From contig NZ_CP053661.1 in the NCBI RefSeq assembly GCF_013177315.1, positions 1,240,001 to 1,304,000 of the forward strand: a stretch of 64,000 nt of DNA, written 5' to 3'. The notes below the pieces were generated by a model that saw only the letters and a list, made by a program, of their open reading frames with translations, did no database searches and was not told where the DNA came from. Origin of the DNA: Thermoleptolyngbya sichuanensis A183 (lineage in GTDB: Bacteria; Cyanobacteriota; Cyanobacteriia; Elainellales; Elainellaceae). Below are positions 52,508 through 60,661 of the stretch, piece by piece; the first letter of the stretch is position 1, and each line of letters opens with the position of its first letter. The translations under genes were made by a program, and so were the position numbers.

Positions 52508-53131
52508 TTAATCATACTGAACCTCTAGTGCAACAGTTTGTAGCAGATTAACTTGTTGCTGCAACATTTTTTGGAGGTGGGCCTCGTCGGGATGATCCCA
52601 TCCCAGCAGGTGCAGCAGTCCGTGGGTCGCCAGCCAAGCTAGTTCTTCGGTCAGCGTGTGGTGGCGCTGTTGGGCCTGGGCAGCGGCGGTATCCAGCGAG
52701 ATGATGATGTCGCCCAGAGGGAAGGGTTCTTCGGCAAGCAGTCCGGCAGGCAGCGTCACGCCAGACTCCGTTGCGGAAAACGACAGCACATCTGTTGGGC
52801 GATCGATCTGGCGGTATTGAGCATTGAGCTGGTGAATCTCGGCATCGGTGGTCAGCCGCAGACTCAGCTCATACGCGCCAATGGGAGAGAGATCGGGCGC
52901 GAGTGCCGTAAGCCAGGTTTGGAACCAGGTGATCCAGGTATCTTGGGGAACGGGAGAGGCGATCGCCCCCTCCTCCTGCACGTCCACCTCAACTGAGATT
53001 TCCCGTAAGATTTCCCCTGAGGTTTCCTGAACAGACTGGGCTTCAGGGACTCCAGTCCATACTTCAGCAGCCGAACGCGCCACTCCGGAGGCTTCTGGGA
53101 TATCGGCTCGACCCGGAAATTCTGGAATCAT
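52508..53131 (-). CDS. ybeY: endoribonuclease YbeY, 207 aa, with N-terminal extension
   Basis: Zinc-dependent endonuclease for rRNA 3' maturation and quality control. The metal motif HGLLHLLGWDHPDEAH (HxxxHxxxxxH) is intact. The preceding ELSLRLTTDAEIHQLNAQYR and DRPTDVLSFS segments are standard. About 45 extra residues at the N-terminus (MIPEFPGRADIPEASG region) are Glu/Ser-rich. No better ATG lies downstream, so they may be translated. It starts 7 nt after the DUF3285 gene and is followed after 280 nt by dgkA. Confidence 0.94.
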   Translation of the reverse strand: MIPEFPGRADIPEASGVARSAAEVWTGVPEAQSVQETSGEILREISVEVDVQEEGAIASPVPQDTWITWFQTWLTALAPDLSPIGAYELSLRLTTDAEIHQLNAQYRQIDRPTDVLSFSATESGVTLPAGLLAEEPFPLGDIIISLDTAAAQAQQRHHTLTEELAWLATHGLLHLLGWDHPDEAHLQKMLQQQVNLLQTVALEVQYD

Positions 53132-53138
53132 CGCCTCT

Positions 53139-53360
53139 TCACCGCGTTAGGTAGGCCAGCCCCACCAGCAGCCCCAACAGTCCCACAGTGGTCAAAGCAA
53201 AATGCTTGAGCGACGTGCCCCGCTTGCGAACCATGTTCCGCATGGCCAGTTTCACATAGCTGGGCGGCGGCTCCGATGGCGCAGCCTGTGCAGGATTGGG
53301 AGCATCGGCAACACCAGCAAGCGCTTCCTCCGACGAGGCGGGTTGCGAACGTTCACTCAT
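53139..53360 (-). CDS. DUF3285 family protein, 73 aa
   Basis: Small protein with a flexible N-terminus rich in Ala, Pro and Ser, followed by PPSYVKLAMRNMVRKRGTSL and one C-terminal membrane span, HFALTTVGLLGLLVGLAYLTR. The YVKLAMRNMVRK motif is characteristic of DUF3285, seen in cyanobacteria upstream of ybeY. Function unknown. It is the first gene of the ybeY cluster and is separated by only 7 nt from ybeY, so they are translated from one mRNA. Confidence 0.85.
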   Translation of the reverse strand: MSERSQPASSEEALAGVADAPNPAQAAPSEPPPSYVKLAMRNMVRKRGTSLKHFALTTVGLLGLLVGLAYLTR

Positions 53361-53639
53361 AAACTAAAGCCCCTGGCTCAACGCATAGAATTCGCGTACC
53401 AGAATAACTCTAAACCATCCCCTAATGTGACGAACTGTGGACTTAATGTTAAATCTCTGTTAAACCTTTCAACGCTGAAGCCTTTCAGAAGCTTCCCATC
53501 ATTTGCCACCTTCAGCGTTGACTCTCGCGGTTCCAGCTTTCTCGTCTTGGCGAACCGCGCACACGCTTTGGCCCTTTGTTCGCCCAGCCACTTGCTCGCC
53601 CAGCGACACAGGAACCCGGTCGGCTGCTCGATGCTGTTT

Positions 53640-54782
53640 TTAATCGCGCACCGGATCTTCAACATTCAAAATCGCCGAACGCTGAATAGGCTTAGGCGCT
53701 TCTTCGATCGTCAGCACGCGGCACTGATCTGGCGGGAAGCTCAACTGCACCAGTTGCCCAGCGGCAAACGCTTCTGCCTGACCTGTCGGCACATCCACAT
53801 TCAAATAAAACTCGCCCACCAGCACCGACAGTCGCACCGCTGAGCCAAGGAAGGTTCGACCTGTAATCAACCCGCTCAGCAGATTGGTATTGGGCGGGGC
53901 GGTTTGCTCTGGCGGCTGGGCGGCGATGCTCTCTGGACGCACCAGCACCACCACTCGGCTGCCATCGGGCAGGTTTGTCGGCTGCGTCTGCAAAAACTCG
54001 TCGGGCAGGCTGGTGTTGGGGTGGGTGTCGATGCGGACTTTGCCGTCTACCCAAAAGCCAGGGATCTGGTTCATTGCGCCAATGAAGGAGGCGGTAAACG
54101 CAGTGCTAGGGGTAAGGTAAATCTCCTCTGGTGTGCCCAGTTGCTCAATTTTCCCTTGGGACATGACCACGACGCGATCGCTCACACACAGCGCCTCTTC
54201 TTGGTCATGGGTGACAAACAGCGTGGTGATGCCCAACTGCTGCTGAATCCGGCGAATTTCGTTGCGGAGCTGCACGCGCACCTTGGCATCCAGCGCCGAC
54301 AGGGGTTCGTCGAGCAGCAACACCTGCGGCGAGATGGCCAGCGCCCGCGCCAGGGCCACCCGCTGCTGCTGTCCGCCCGAAAGCTGATGGGGAAAGCGAT
54401 CGCCCATACTGCCCAGCCCCACCAGTTCCAGCATTTCCTCCACGCGCCGCTGCTGCTCTCCCCGGTTCATTTTCCGCAGGCCCAGCCCAAAGGCAACATT
54501 CTGCGCCGCCGTCATGTGGGGAAACAGGCTGTAGGACTGAAACACCATGCCCATGTCTCGCCGATTTGCCGGAATCCGCGTGATATCCTGCCCGTTTAGC
54601 AGGATTGTGCCGCTGGTTGGTTTCTCAAACCCCGCAATCATCCGCAAAATCGTCGTCTTGCCGCAGCCCGACGGCCCCAGCAGCGATACAAACTCGCCCG
54701 ACTGAACCTGCAAATCGACCCCGCGAACTGCCAGAGTGGTGCCGCCGTAGGACTTGGAGAGTTGGTTGAGGGAGAGGTGCAT
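53640..54782 (-). CDS. ABC importer ATP-binding protein with C-terminal TOBE region, 380 aa
   Basis: ATPase of the PotA/FbpC/MalK class. Walker A LLGPSGCGKTTILRM, Q-loop VFQSYSLFPHMTAAQN, signature LSGGQQQRVALARALA, Walker B VLLLDEPLSALDAK, H-loop FVTHDQEEAL. After residue 240 comes a regulatory OB/TOBE part with RVVVLVRPESIA and ITGRTFLGSAVRLSVLVG. It is the fourth gene of the cluster at 53640-57968 (binding protein, two permeases, ATPase). The class transports polyamines, Fe(III), thiamine, phosphonates or sulfate. Confidence 0.94.
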   Translation of the reverse strand: MHLSLNQLSKSYGGTTLAVRGVDLQVQSGEFVSLLGPSGCGKTTILRMIAGFEKPTSGTILLNGQDITRIPANRRDMGMVFQSYSLFPHMTAAQNVAFGLGLRKMNRGEQQRRVEEMLELVGLGSMGDRFPHQLSGGQQQRVALARALAISPQVLLLDEPLSALDAKVRVQLRNEIRRIQQQLGITTLFVTHDQEEALCVSDRVVVMSQGKIEQLGTPEEIYLTPSTAFTASFIGAMNQIPGFWVDGKVRIDTHPNTSLPDEFLQTQPTNLPDGSRVVVLVRPESIAAQPPEQTAPPNTNLLSGLITGRTFLGSAVRLSVLVGEFYLNVDVPTGQAEAFAAGQLVQLSFPPDQCRVLTIEEAPKPIQRSAILNVEDPVRD

Positions 54783-54838
54783 GGGAAAAGGGAAAGATGA
54801 AGAACGAAGAACGAAGAGGGAAGAACGAAAAATGAACA
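54783..54838. repeat. GAAGAACGAA simple-repeat stretch before the ATPase gene
   Basis: Purine run GGGAAAAGGGAAAGATGAAG followed by repeats of AACGAAGA and GAACGAAAAATGAAC, then GGGGGATGGGGGGCGATCGC. On the coding strand it is a pyrimidine leader between the second permease and the ATPase gene. Confidence 0.7.
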
Positions 54839-54918
54839 GGGGGATGGGGGGCGATCGCGCTCTTTTTGGGACTCGGTTTTCAATGCTGCTTTCAATACTG
54901 CAATTATCACGGCTGCAA

Positions 54919-55707
54919 CTATCGCGGCCCGCCTAATTGGCCGCTGCTGCCGCGGCCCAGCAGTTGCACGATGCCGATCGCGCCCCAAGTTAGGGCAAAG
55001 CTAACGACGGCAAGGGCAGAGGGTTCGTAGACTTTGCTGCTGGCGAGCAGGTTCATGTAGGGGCCGAAGGCGGGCTGGGCCAGCAGAGCGGCGATGGTGA
55101 ACTCGCCCATCACGATGGCAAAGGTGATGAAGGCTCCGTTCAGCAGGGCGACGCGCAGGTTAGGGAAGATGACGCGCAGGATGACCGCAGGCCAGCTTGC
55201 GCCGAGGCTTTGGGCGGCTTCGGTGAGGGTCTGGACATTGATGGCTCGCATCCCGGTGTCTACGGCGCGATACATATAGGGAAAAGAGAGGACGACGTAG
55301 GCGACGGTGAGCAAGATCCAGCCGCCCGTGCGCGTGTTGAGCAGCGTGGTGCTGTAGGTGCGGATCAGACCAAAGACCAGCACCACGGCGGGAACGACAA
55401 AAGGCAGCAGCGTGATTAGCTCCATGACCGGGCGCATCCGGGGGAGTCGAAGCTGCACCCAGTAGGCCGTGGGAACGATCAGCAGCCAACTGAGGGCGAT
55501 CGCCGCCAGCGCCGTCAGCGCTGAAAAGGTAAAGCTTTCAAAAAACTTGGGATCATTAAAGATGTTGCTGTAGGCGGCGAGGCTGAGGGTGTCTCGCTGG
55601 GCCCGCAGCGAAAAGTCAATGGTGGCGATCAGCGGGATAGCAAAATACAGCGTGCCAATCGCCATCCATAGCCACGCCCAAAAATTGCCCCGCTTGGTCG
55701 AATCCAT
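54919..55707 (-). CDS. ABC importer permease 2 (PotC/FbpB-type half), 262 aa
   Basis: Inner-membrane permease with six spans and the EAA loop NVQTLTEAAQSLGASWPAVILRVIFPNLR near residue 185, which docks on the ATPase. The first span WLWMAIGTLYFAIPLIATID has the usual position. GAGGAGGGG directly before two adjacent ATGs (55710 and 55707) fixes the start. It lies 13 nt after permease 1 and is not overlapping, and 136 nt before the ATPase gene. Confidence 0.92.
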   Translation of the reverse strand: MDSTKRGNFWAWLWMAIGTLYFAIPLIATIDFSLRAQRDTLSLAAYSNIFNDPKFFESFTFSALTALAAIALSWLLIVPTAYWVQLRLPRMRPVMELITLLPFVVPAVVLVFGLIRTYSTTLLNTRTGGWILLTVAYVVLSFPYMYRAVDTGMRAINVQTLTEAAQSLGASWPAVILRVIFPNLRVALLNGAFITFAIVMGEFTIAALLAQPAFGPYMNLLASSKVYEPSALAVVSFALTWGAIGIVQLLGRGSSGQLGGPR

Positions 55708-55720
55708 CATCCCCTCCTCA

Positions 55721-56608
55721 TCATCGCACCCACCTCGACGTGCGCCGCTGTAGCCAGGAATAGAGGGCGATCGACACAGCCATAATAAACACCATGCCCA
55801 GCGCCAGAGCATTGCCCAGACCCGGATTTTGCAGCGCGTCGCCCCGAATCTGCGCGTCGATTAGGATGGTGACCAGATTGATCTGTCCACCCGTCAGCGC
55901 GTAAGCCGTGGCGTGGGCCCCAAAGGCATTGCCAAATAGCAGAATCATTGTGCCCAGCAGCGACGGCATGAGAATTGGCAGCGCCACCTGCCGCCAATAG
56001 TCCCAGGAACTCGCGCCCAGGTTTTCCGCTGCCTCCCGCCATTCCCGCCGCAGCCCGTCGAAGGCTGGCACCAGGATCAGCACCGTTAGCGGAATCTGGA
56101 AATACAGATAGGTGAGCATCAATCCCCAAAACGTGTACAGATTGAAGCCCTGGGCGTAGAGATCTAGCCCAAGATTTTTCAGCCAGCCAGTCATCAGGCC
56201 CAGCCGCCCCAGCGTTGCGATGAAGGCAAAGGCCAGGGGAACCCCTGCAAAGTTGGATGCTACACCGGAGAAGGTGACCAGGGGCGATCGCACTTTTTCG
56301 GGCAAGCCACCCGCCGTCACCGCGTAGGCCATCAGCGCCCCCAGCAGACCGCCAATTAGCGCCGTCACAATGCTGAGGCGAATGCTCACGGCATAAGCGG
56401 ACATAATGCTTGGCTGGCGCAAGTCCAGAATGTTTTGCAGCGTAAACTGTCCTGTATTGTCCTGAAAGCTGCGAACGGCGATCGACAGCGCCGGCAAGAT
56501 CAAAAAGGCAAAGGCGAACGCGAAGAAGGGCACTAGACCGAGCCAGTCCCAGCGGCGATCGCCCTTCGCAGCCGATTGAATTGATTCCAGCGGTTGAACA
56601 AGCGTCAT
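55721..56608 (-). CDS. ABC importer permease 1 (PotB-type half), 295 aa
   Basis: Inner-membrane permease with six spans. N-terminal WLGLVPFFAFAFAFLILPAL, then SIRLSIVTALIGGLLGALMA and the EAA loop REWREAAENLGASSWDYWRQ VALPILMP near residue 205. The sequence TLTVLILVPAFDGL-like stretch before the loop is typical of PotB/CysT permeases. It is separated from the binding protein by 124 nt containing a long-range hairpin. Substrate is set by the binding protein. Confidence 0.92.
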   Translation of the reverse strand: MTLVQPLESIQSAAKGDRRWDWLGLVPFFAFAFAFLILPALSIAVRSFQDNTGQFTLQNILDLRQPSIMSAYAVSIRLSIVTALIGGLLGALMAYAVTAGGLPEKVRSPLVTFSGVASNFAGVPLAFAFIATLGRLGLMTGWLKNLGLDLYAQGFNLYTFWGLMLTYLYFQIPLTVLILVPAFDGLRREWREAAENLGASSWDYWRQVALPILMPSLLGTMILLFGNAFGAHATAYALTGGQINLVTILIDAQIRGDALQNPGLGNALALGMVFIMAVSIALYSWLQRRTSRWVR

Positions 56609-56624
56609 GGTTTACGCAACAAAG

Positions 56625-56726
56625 GCCGCTATCTGACGACACAGCTTGGCGAACGGTCTAACCCAGTGCTTTGATCGAAATAGCCTGACCGAGCCAACCT
56701 CATCAAACAGGCAGCCAGATAGCGGC
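56625..56726 (-). promoter_or_regulatory. long-range inverted repeat between binding-protein and permease genes
   Basis: GCCGCTATCTG (56625-56635) and CAGATAGCGGC (56716-56726) are perfectly complementary over 11 bp. On the transcript they could form a stem that caps the 3' end of the binding-protein mRNA. This is a common way to make more binding protein than permease; the role here is inferred. Confidence 0.55.
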
Positions 56727-56732
56727 AGAACC

Positions 56733-57968
56733 CTACTTCACATCCGCGCCGACCACGCTATCCCAGTTCTTGGTGATTTTGTCGTTGGCGGGAGTGATTT
56801 GCGCTGCCGTCGGGAATGCAGCCTTTTCGTAAATCGCAGCATCGGGCAGCTTCGCCTTCAGGTCTGCCGGAATCACGTCGCGCTTGTTCAGGTCGTCGAA
56901 GCGTACTGGACGAGAATAGCCCTTTAGCCAAATTAACTGCCCTTCGTCGGAATAGAGATGCTCCATCCACAGGCGAGCCGCGTAGGGGCGGGGCGCAAAG
57001 GCATTAATCGCCTGCACATAAACACCCGCCAGCAGTCCTGTTTTCGGCAGAATCACCGCAATTTCAGGGTTGCCGCCCGTCGCGTCGCGGTTGGCCAGTG
57101 CGTTATAGTCCCACCGCAGGGCGATCGGGGTTTCACCCTTGGCAATCGTTGCAGGCTTGGCGATTACAGGCAGGAAGTTGCCCGCGGCATTCATCTTTTT
57201 GAAATACTCCAGACCCGGGCCTGGATCTTCCAGAGACCCCCCGTTGCCCAGTGCGGCCGCCCATACAGCGTTGATGGCTTGACCCGACTTGCGCGGATCG
57301 CCCGCCAGCGCCACCTTCCCCCGATATTCCGGCTTCAGCAGGTCGCTCCAGTCTTCTGGCAGCGTCTTCACTACGTCGGTATTCACCTCGAAGGACATCA
57401 CGCCGTAATAATCCCCAAACCAGAAGCCTTCGGGATCTTTCAGTGCCGCTGGGATCGTATCCCAGGTTGCCACTTTATAGGGCTGGAGGAGTCCTTCTTG
57501 CTTTGCCTCTTCGCCAAACTTGAAGGCCACGTCAATCACATCAGGGTTCTGGGGACCGCTGTTGCCTCGGTTAGCCTTGATGGCTTCAATTTCATCAGCA
57601 GAGCTTGCATCTGGGTTCAGGTCATTTAGCTTGATGAAGGGATACTTCTGCAAAAAGCTAGACTTCATTTCCTTGTAGTTTGCCCAGTCGTCGGGTAGGG
57701 CGATTACGGAAAGCTCACCCTCGGCCTTGGCCCGCTCAATGATGGCCTCTAGCCCACCCGCTTCGGCCGCAGTCAACGGTAGTCCACCTGCCGCAGGGCT
57801 GGCTGCTGGAGAAGCACCCGCAGGGCTGGCAGCCGGAGAAGCCGCCGGAGTAGTGGTCGATTGGGTGCAGGATGCCAGAATCGCGCTACCAAACCCGGCG
57901 GCGCTCCAGCCCAGAAACGAGCGGCGGGAAACGCGCAGGGGAGATCTGGAGTGGGGGTCTTGACTCAT
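56733..57968 (-). CDS. ABC importer substrate-binding lipoprotein with Tat-type signal, 411 aa
   Basis: Extracytoplasmic solute-binding protein of the iron/polyamine (class 1/6) type. The signal peptide has a twin-Arg motif VSRRSFLGWSAAGF and a lipobox ending LASC, so it is probably a Tat-exported lipoprotein. A 30-residue linker of ASPAASPAG repeats follows. The mature domain begins ERAKAEGELSVIALPDDWANY and includes DVIDVAFKFGEEAKQEGLLQ and APRPYAARLWMEHLYSDEGQ, typical of AfuA/PotD-like proteins. Relatives bind Fe(III), putrescine or 2-aminoethylphosphonate. The ligand is not predicted. Confidence 0.9.
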   Translation of the reverse strand: MSQDPHSRSPLRVSRRSFLGWSAAGFGSAILASCTQSTTTPAASPAASPAGASPAASPAAGGLPLTAAEAGGLEAIIERAKAEGELSVIALPDDWANYKEMKSSFLQKYPFIKLNDLNPDASSADEIEAIKANRGNSGPQNPDVIDVAFKFGEEAKQEGLLQPYKVATWDTIPAALKDPEGFWFGDYYGVMSFEVNTDVVKTLPEDWSDLLKPEYRGKVALAGDPRKSGQAINAVWAAALGNGGSLEDPGPGLEYFKKMNAAGNFLPVIAKPATIAKGETPIALRWDYNALANRDATGGNPEIAVILPKTGLLAGVYVQAINAFAPRPYAARLWMEHLYSDEGQLIWLKGYSRPVRFDDLNKRDVIPADLKAKLPDAAIYEKAAFPTAAQITPANDKITKNWDSVVGADVK

Positions 57969-58220
57969 GGGAAAGTTCTCTCAGTGCCGAAAGGTTCAAA
58001 ATCATGCTCATGCTAAGTACATCATCAGGAGTTAAAGCAGCGATTACTGTCAGGCTAAGAACTGGTTAAAGCTGGCGTGTAGAATTATCAATGTCTGACA
58101 GATACTCCGTTACAATCCGCTAATTTCCAGTCTGTGGCTAATCTATGACCCACCTCTGCCCCACCTGTGACTATCCTGCGGCCTCTGCTATAGCATGGGG
58201 AGGTTCTCGTTTCAGGTTCT

Positions 58221-58916
58221 ATGGTGATGACCGAAAACCTTGCCCTCACGCCCCAGGCTGACCAAGAAGCCGAGCAGCTTGACCAGGAGGCGACTGCGCC
58301 CGGCCTCAGTGATGAGCAGTATCGCCGCAAGATGCAGCGCCGGAAGGAGGTTCAGGAACAGCGGCTAGCAGAGCGATCGCTCACAAAAGGCCTCATCATC
58401 GTCCACACGGGCAATGGCAAGGGCAAGACGACTGCGGCCCTGGGTATGGTGCTGCGATCGCTCGGTCACGGGCATCGGGTCGCCATTGTGCAGTTCATCA
58501 AAGGCGCATGGGAACCTGCTGAAAAGACCGTGCTGCATCCCTGGACAGCGGGCGATCCGCCGCAGTTGGTCTTTCACGCAATGGGCGAGGGCTTTACCTG
58601 GGAAACGCAAGACCGCGATCGCGACATTCAAAAAGCGCACGAAGCCTGGGAGACTGCCTTGACCTATATTCAAGATCCCGATGTCAAGCTGGTGCTGCTT
58701 GATGAAGTCAACGTTGCGCTAAAACTGGGCTATCTGGCTGTGGATAGCGTGCTGGCCGGGCTAGCGCAAAAGCCAGAGGAGTCTCATGTCATCCTCACCG
58801 GGCGCGGCGCACCGCAGGCGCTGATTGACCGGGCGGATTTGGTGACAGAGATGACGCTGGTGAAGCATCCGTTTCGGGAGCAGGGCGTGAAGGCACAGCC
58901 GGGAATTGAGTTTTAG
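58221..58916 (+). CDS. cobO: cob(I)yrinic acid a,c-diamide adenosyltransferase, 231 aa
   Basis: ATP:corrinoid adenosyltransferase of the CobA/CobO/BtuR type, in cobalamin synthesis. P-loop LIIVHTGNGKGKTTAALGM, VAIVQFIKGAW, MGEGFTWETQDRDRD, LVLLDEVNVALKLGYL, VILTGRGAPQALIDRADLV and the ending KHPFREQGVKAQPGIEF are all conserved. The N-terminal 55 residues form a Gln/Glu-rich helix. Start is ATG 58221, or 58227. I see no cobalamin riboswitch in the 250 bases upstream. Confidence 0.96.
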   Translation: MVMTENLALTPQADQEAEQLDQEATAPGLSDEQYRRKMQRRKEVQEQRLAERSLTKGLIIVHTGNGKGKTTAALGMVLRSLGHGHRVAIVQFIKGAWEPAEKTVLHPWTAGDPPQLVFHAMGEGFTWETQDRDRDIQKAHEAWETALTYIQDPDVKLVLLDEVNVALKLGYLAVDSVLAGLAQKPEESHVILTGRGAPQALIDRADLVTEMTLVKHPFREQGVKAQPGIEF

Positions 58917-59032
58917 GGCGATCGCCCACCAGTGCCCATGAATTCCTAATTTTTGTAGCAAAAGCTACCGTTTGTTGTGGGCGATGCTATTCTGAAGAAA
59001 GTATTTCTCTATTACCTTCATCAGAATTGCAA

Positions 59033-59197
59033 ATGTTGGGACTTAACAGAAAAAATCGGGTTTCTCGCGAACAGGTTGCTCAGATGCACCACGACAACCT
59101 GCGCCAAAATATTCAGCGTCGTCTGGAAGCTGCTCGCGCCAAGGGCGATGAGGCGCTAGTGCGTCAGCTTGAAGCTGAAGCCGACTATATTGGCTAA
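59033..59197 (+). CDS. small conserved protein, 54 aa
   Basis: A short frame that is easy to miss: MLGLNRKNRVSREQVAQMHH, then DNLRQNIQRRLEAARAKGDE and ALVRQLEAEADYIG. It is one long charged helix, with the pattern of small cyanobacterial proteins that have a RLEAARAKGDExLVRQLExE core. Codon use is like that of its neighbours, with GC-rich third positions. The ORF has no strong SD, but the following 16-bp repeats and the HIP1 terminator at 59378 suggest that the transcript ends soon after. It may be co-transcribed with cobO (117 nt upstream). Confidence 0.7.
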   Translation: MLGLNRKNRVSREQVAQMHHDNLRQNIQRRLEAARAKGDEALVRQLEAEADYIG

Positions 59198-59200
59198 GTC

Positions 59201-59264
59201 TGAGTGGGGCTAAGCCTAGGTAGGGCTAAGGCTGAGTAGGGCTAGGTCTCAGTAGCGTACAAGC
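59201..59264. repeat. 16-bp tandem array, four units
   Basis: Units at 59201, 59217, 59233 and 59249 around TGAGTAGGGCTAAGGC; the last is diverged. It begins three bases after the stop codon of the 54-aa gene. Confidence 0.75.
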
Positions 59265-59377
59265 TGGATCGGGGCCAGGTAAAAGGATTCACAGGATTTG
59301 CGCGGCTAGTTCCGGCTGCTGGTTTCGACAGATCCAACCGACCTCTGATCAACGTTTTCCTATTTGGCAGATTACAT

Positions 59378-59419
59378 AAATGGCGATCGCCTCTATCCCC
59401 AGGGCGATCGCCATTTTTT
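59378..59419 (+). terminator. HIP1-based rho-independent terminator
   Basis: AAATGGCGATCGCC and GGCGATCGCCATTT form a 14-bp stem around an 11-base loop and are followed by a T run on the plus strand. Both stem arms contain the HIP1 octamer. It is the likely terminator for the cobO / 54-aa gene transcript. Confidence 0.85.
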
Positions 59420-59806
59420 GTGTCTTATCTCACTGATCGCATCGCCCCAGTGTTACAAACGCTCTCATAATTGCCCCAAAACTCTATTCAGGCTTTCTTT
59501 AAGCTTTTTTTGCGTATTCCACCAAAGCCATACTGATGAATCTTTATAAGAAGTTCAGAGCGATGTGATTTTTGTCAAGTCCTCAAGATGTTCAATCCGA
59601 ACTTTTTTACATTTCTTCACTTGCTAAAAGTAACTCCAACTTGGCTGCACTTCGGCCGCCAGGAATGATCCATCAACCGGAGGATGGCGATCGCCCGACA
59701 CACTGCACACACCTTGATGGACAAGCCAGCAGGAACCTTGACCAAGAATCGATTCAAAGATCTTGCCTAAGATTTCAAAGACTTACCCACGGGGGGACTG
59801 TGCATT
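59420..59806. other. intergenic region upstream of nblA
   Basis: AT-richer than the surroundings. An open frame of 120 codons (59572-59934) runs through it but lacks a ribosome site and protein-like composition, so I do not call it. The region probably holds regulatory sites for nblA; I found no clear GTA-N8-TAC. Confidence 0.5.
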
Positions 59807-59836
59807 TTGTCAAACGATTGTTATCTTTTTTAATAG
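59807..59836 (+). promoter_or_regulatory. sigma-70-type promoter candidate for nblA
   Basis: TTGTCA (59807-59812) and TAATAG (59831-59836) are 18 bp apart, close to the consensus. Transcription would start near 59843, just before the leader ORF. Confidence 0.5.
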
Positions 59837-59848
59837 AAAGGTGGAGGC

Positions 59849-59893
59849 ATGGAGCCTGTTTTAGGGAACCCTACGAGGAACCTATCCAGCTAG
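59849..59893 (+). CDS. possible 14-aa leader peptide of nblA
   Basis: ATG at 59849 has GGTGGAGG in front and opens MEPVLGNPTRNLSS, ending at TAG 59891. The stem-loop AGCTTCC-CAA-GGAAGCT (59892-59908) begins at the stop codon. nblA starts 71 nt after the stop. It could be a translated regulatory leader or chance. Confidence 0.3.
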   Translation: MEPVLGNPTRNLSS

Positions 59894-59964
59894 CTTCCCA
59901 AGGAAGCTCGAATCCAACCATGTTCGACTTCTGACGTTGTTTACCTCAGTCAAGGAGAATTCCA

Positions 59965-60159
59965 ATGAACGAACGAATTGAACTCTCTCTGGAACAGCAG
60001 TTCAGCCTGCGGTCTTTTGAAACCCAGGTCGAAAACATGAGCCGAGAACAGGCCCAGCACTTCCTGGTCAAGCTCTACGAGCAGATGATGCTGAAGGATG
60101 CCACCTACAAGAGCCTGCTAAAGCATCAGTGGGGCATCGAAGGCGGGGCGCAGTTCTAG
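59965..60159 (+). CDS. nblA: phycobilisome degradation protein NblA, 64 aa
   Basis: NblA triggers phycobilisome breakdown by linking phycobiliproteins to the ClpC protease during nutrient stress. The sequence IELSLEQQFSLRSFETQVEN, then MSREQAQHFLVKLYEQMMLK and YKSLLKHQWG is diagnostic of the family. AAGGAGAA eight bases before the ATG is a strong SD. The clp genes in this window encode parts of the protease system NblA works with, but they are 47 kb away. A promoter, leader ORF and hairpin lie upstream. Confidence 0.96.
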   Translation: MNERIELSLEQQFSLRSFETQVENMSREQAQHFLVKLYEQMMLKDATYKSLLKHQWGIEGGAQF

Positions 60160-60661
60160 TCTGCTAGAGTCGCAGTAGGCGACCTCCCTCTCTTGCTCGA
60201 TTCCTGGCCTGTTGGGAAAGGAGCTGGGGATGCTGGGGCGTCCGCTCGATCTCAAGCAATCTCAAAAGCCTGATTGCCTTCTCCCGTCTCTGCTGATTAG
60301 CACTAAGTCGTTGCAAATCCTCTAAACATTCCAGACGTTTTCTTGGCCCTGGCTCCTGTCAATCTTTTCAGGTTTTGCGTTTAAGCGGCGTACCGACAGT
60401 GACCCTGTGCCAGTCCTTTGATGATTTTGCTGAGTAGCTGACCAGGAACCTACAGTCCAGTGGCGTTTCACCCTGGTTTCCCCTGCCTAACGAAAGCCCT
60501 GATGCCTGTCTAACGTTTCGATAGAGTAGTTTCAGGGGAAAAGGGTTCGAGTTTTTCGCGTTGAGATGGTAGGGTTGGGTAGAGTTTTGCCGCGCCAATC
60601 GGCAGCCGTAACTTGCTAGGCAACTCTCACCATGCAGTTAATAGCGCCCCCTTCATCGCGT
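60160..60661. other. intergenic region between nblA and the Usp gene
   Basis: 500 bases with no supportable gene. The segment 60450-60480 (CCAGTGGCGTTTCACCCTGG) can form a short hairpin. No classical terminator follows nblA. Confidence 0.45.

Noticed and set aside
53378..53665. 95-codon minus-strand ORF between DUF3285 and the ABC ATPase
   Set aside because: It overlaps the end of the ATPase gene in another frame and shows no family pattern or ribosome site.
57969..58220. Cobalamin riboswitch ahead of cobO
   Set aside because: The conserved B12-box and GCCACTG core could not be found in the 250 bases upstream.
59572..59934. 120-codon plus-strand ORF upstream of nblA
   Set aside because: No ribosome site, atypical composition, and it overlaps the likely nblA promoter and leader; no family features.
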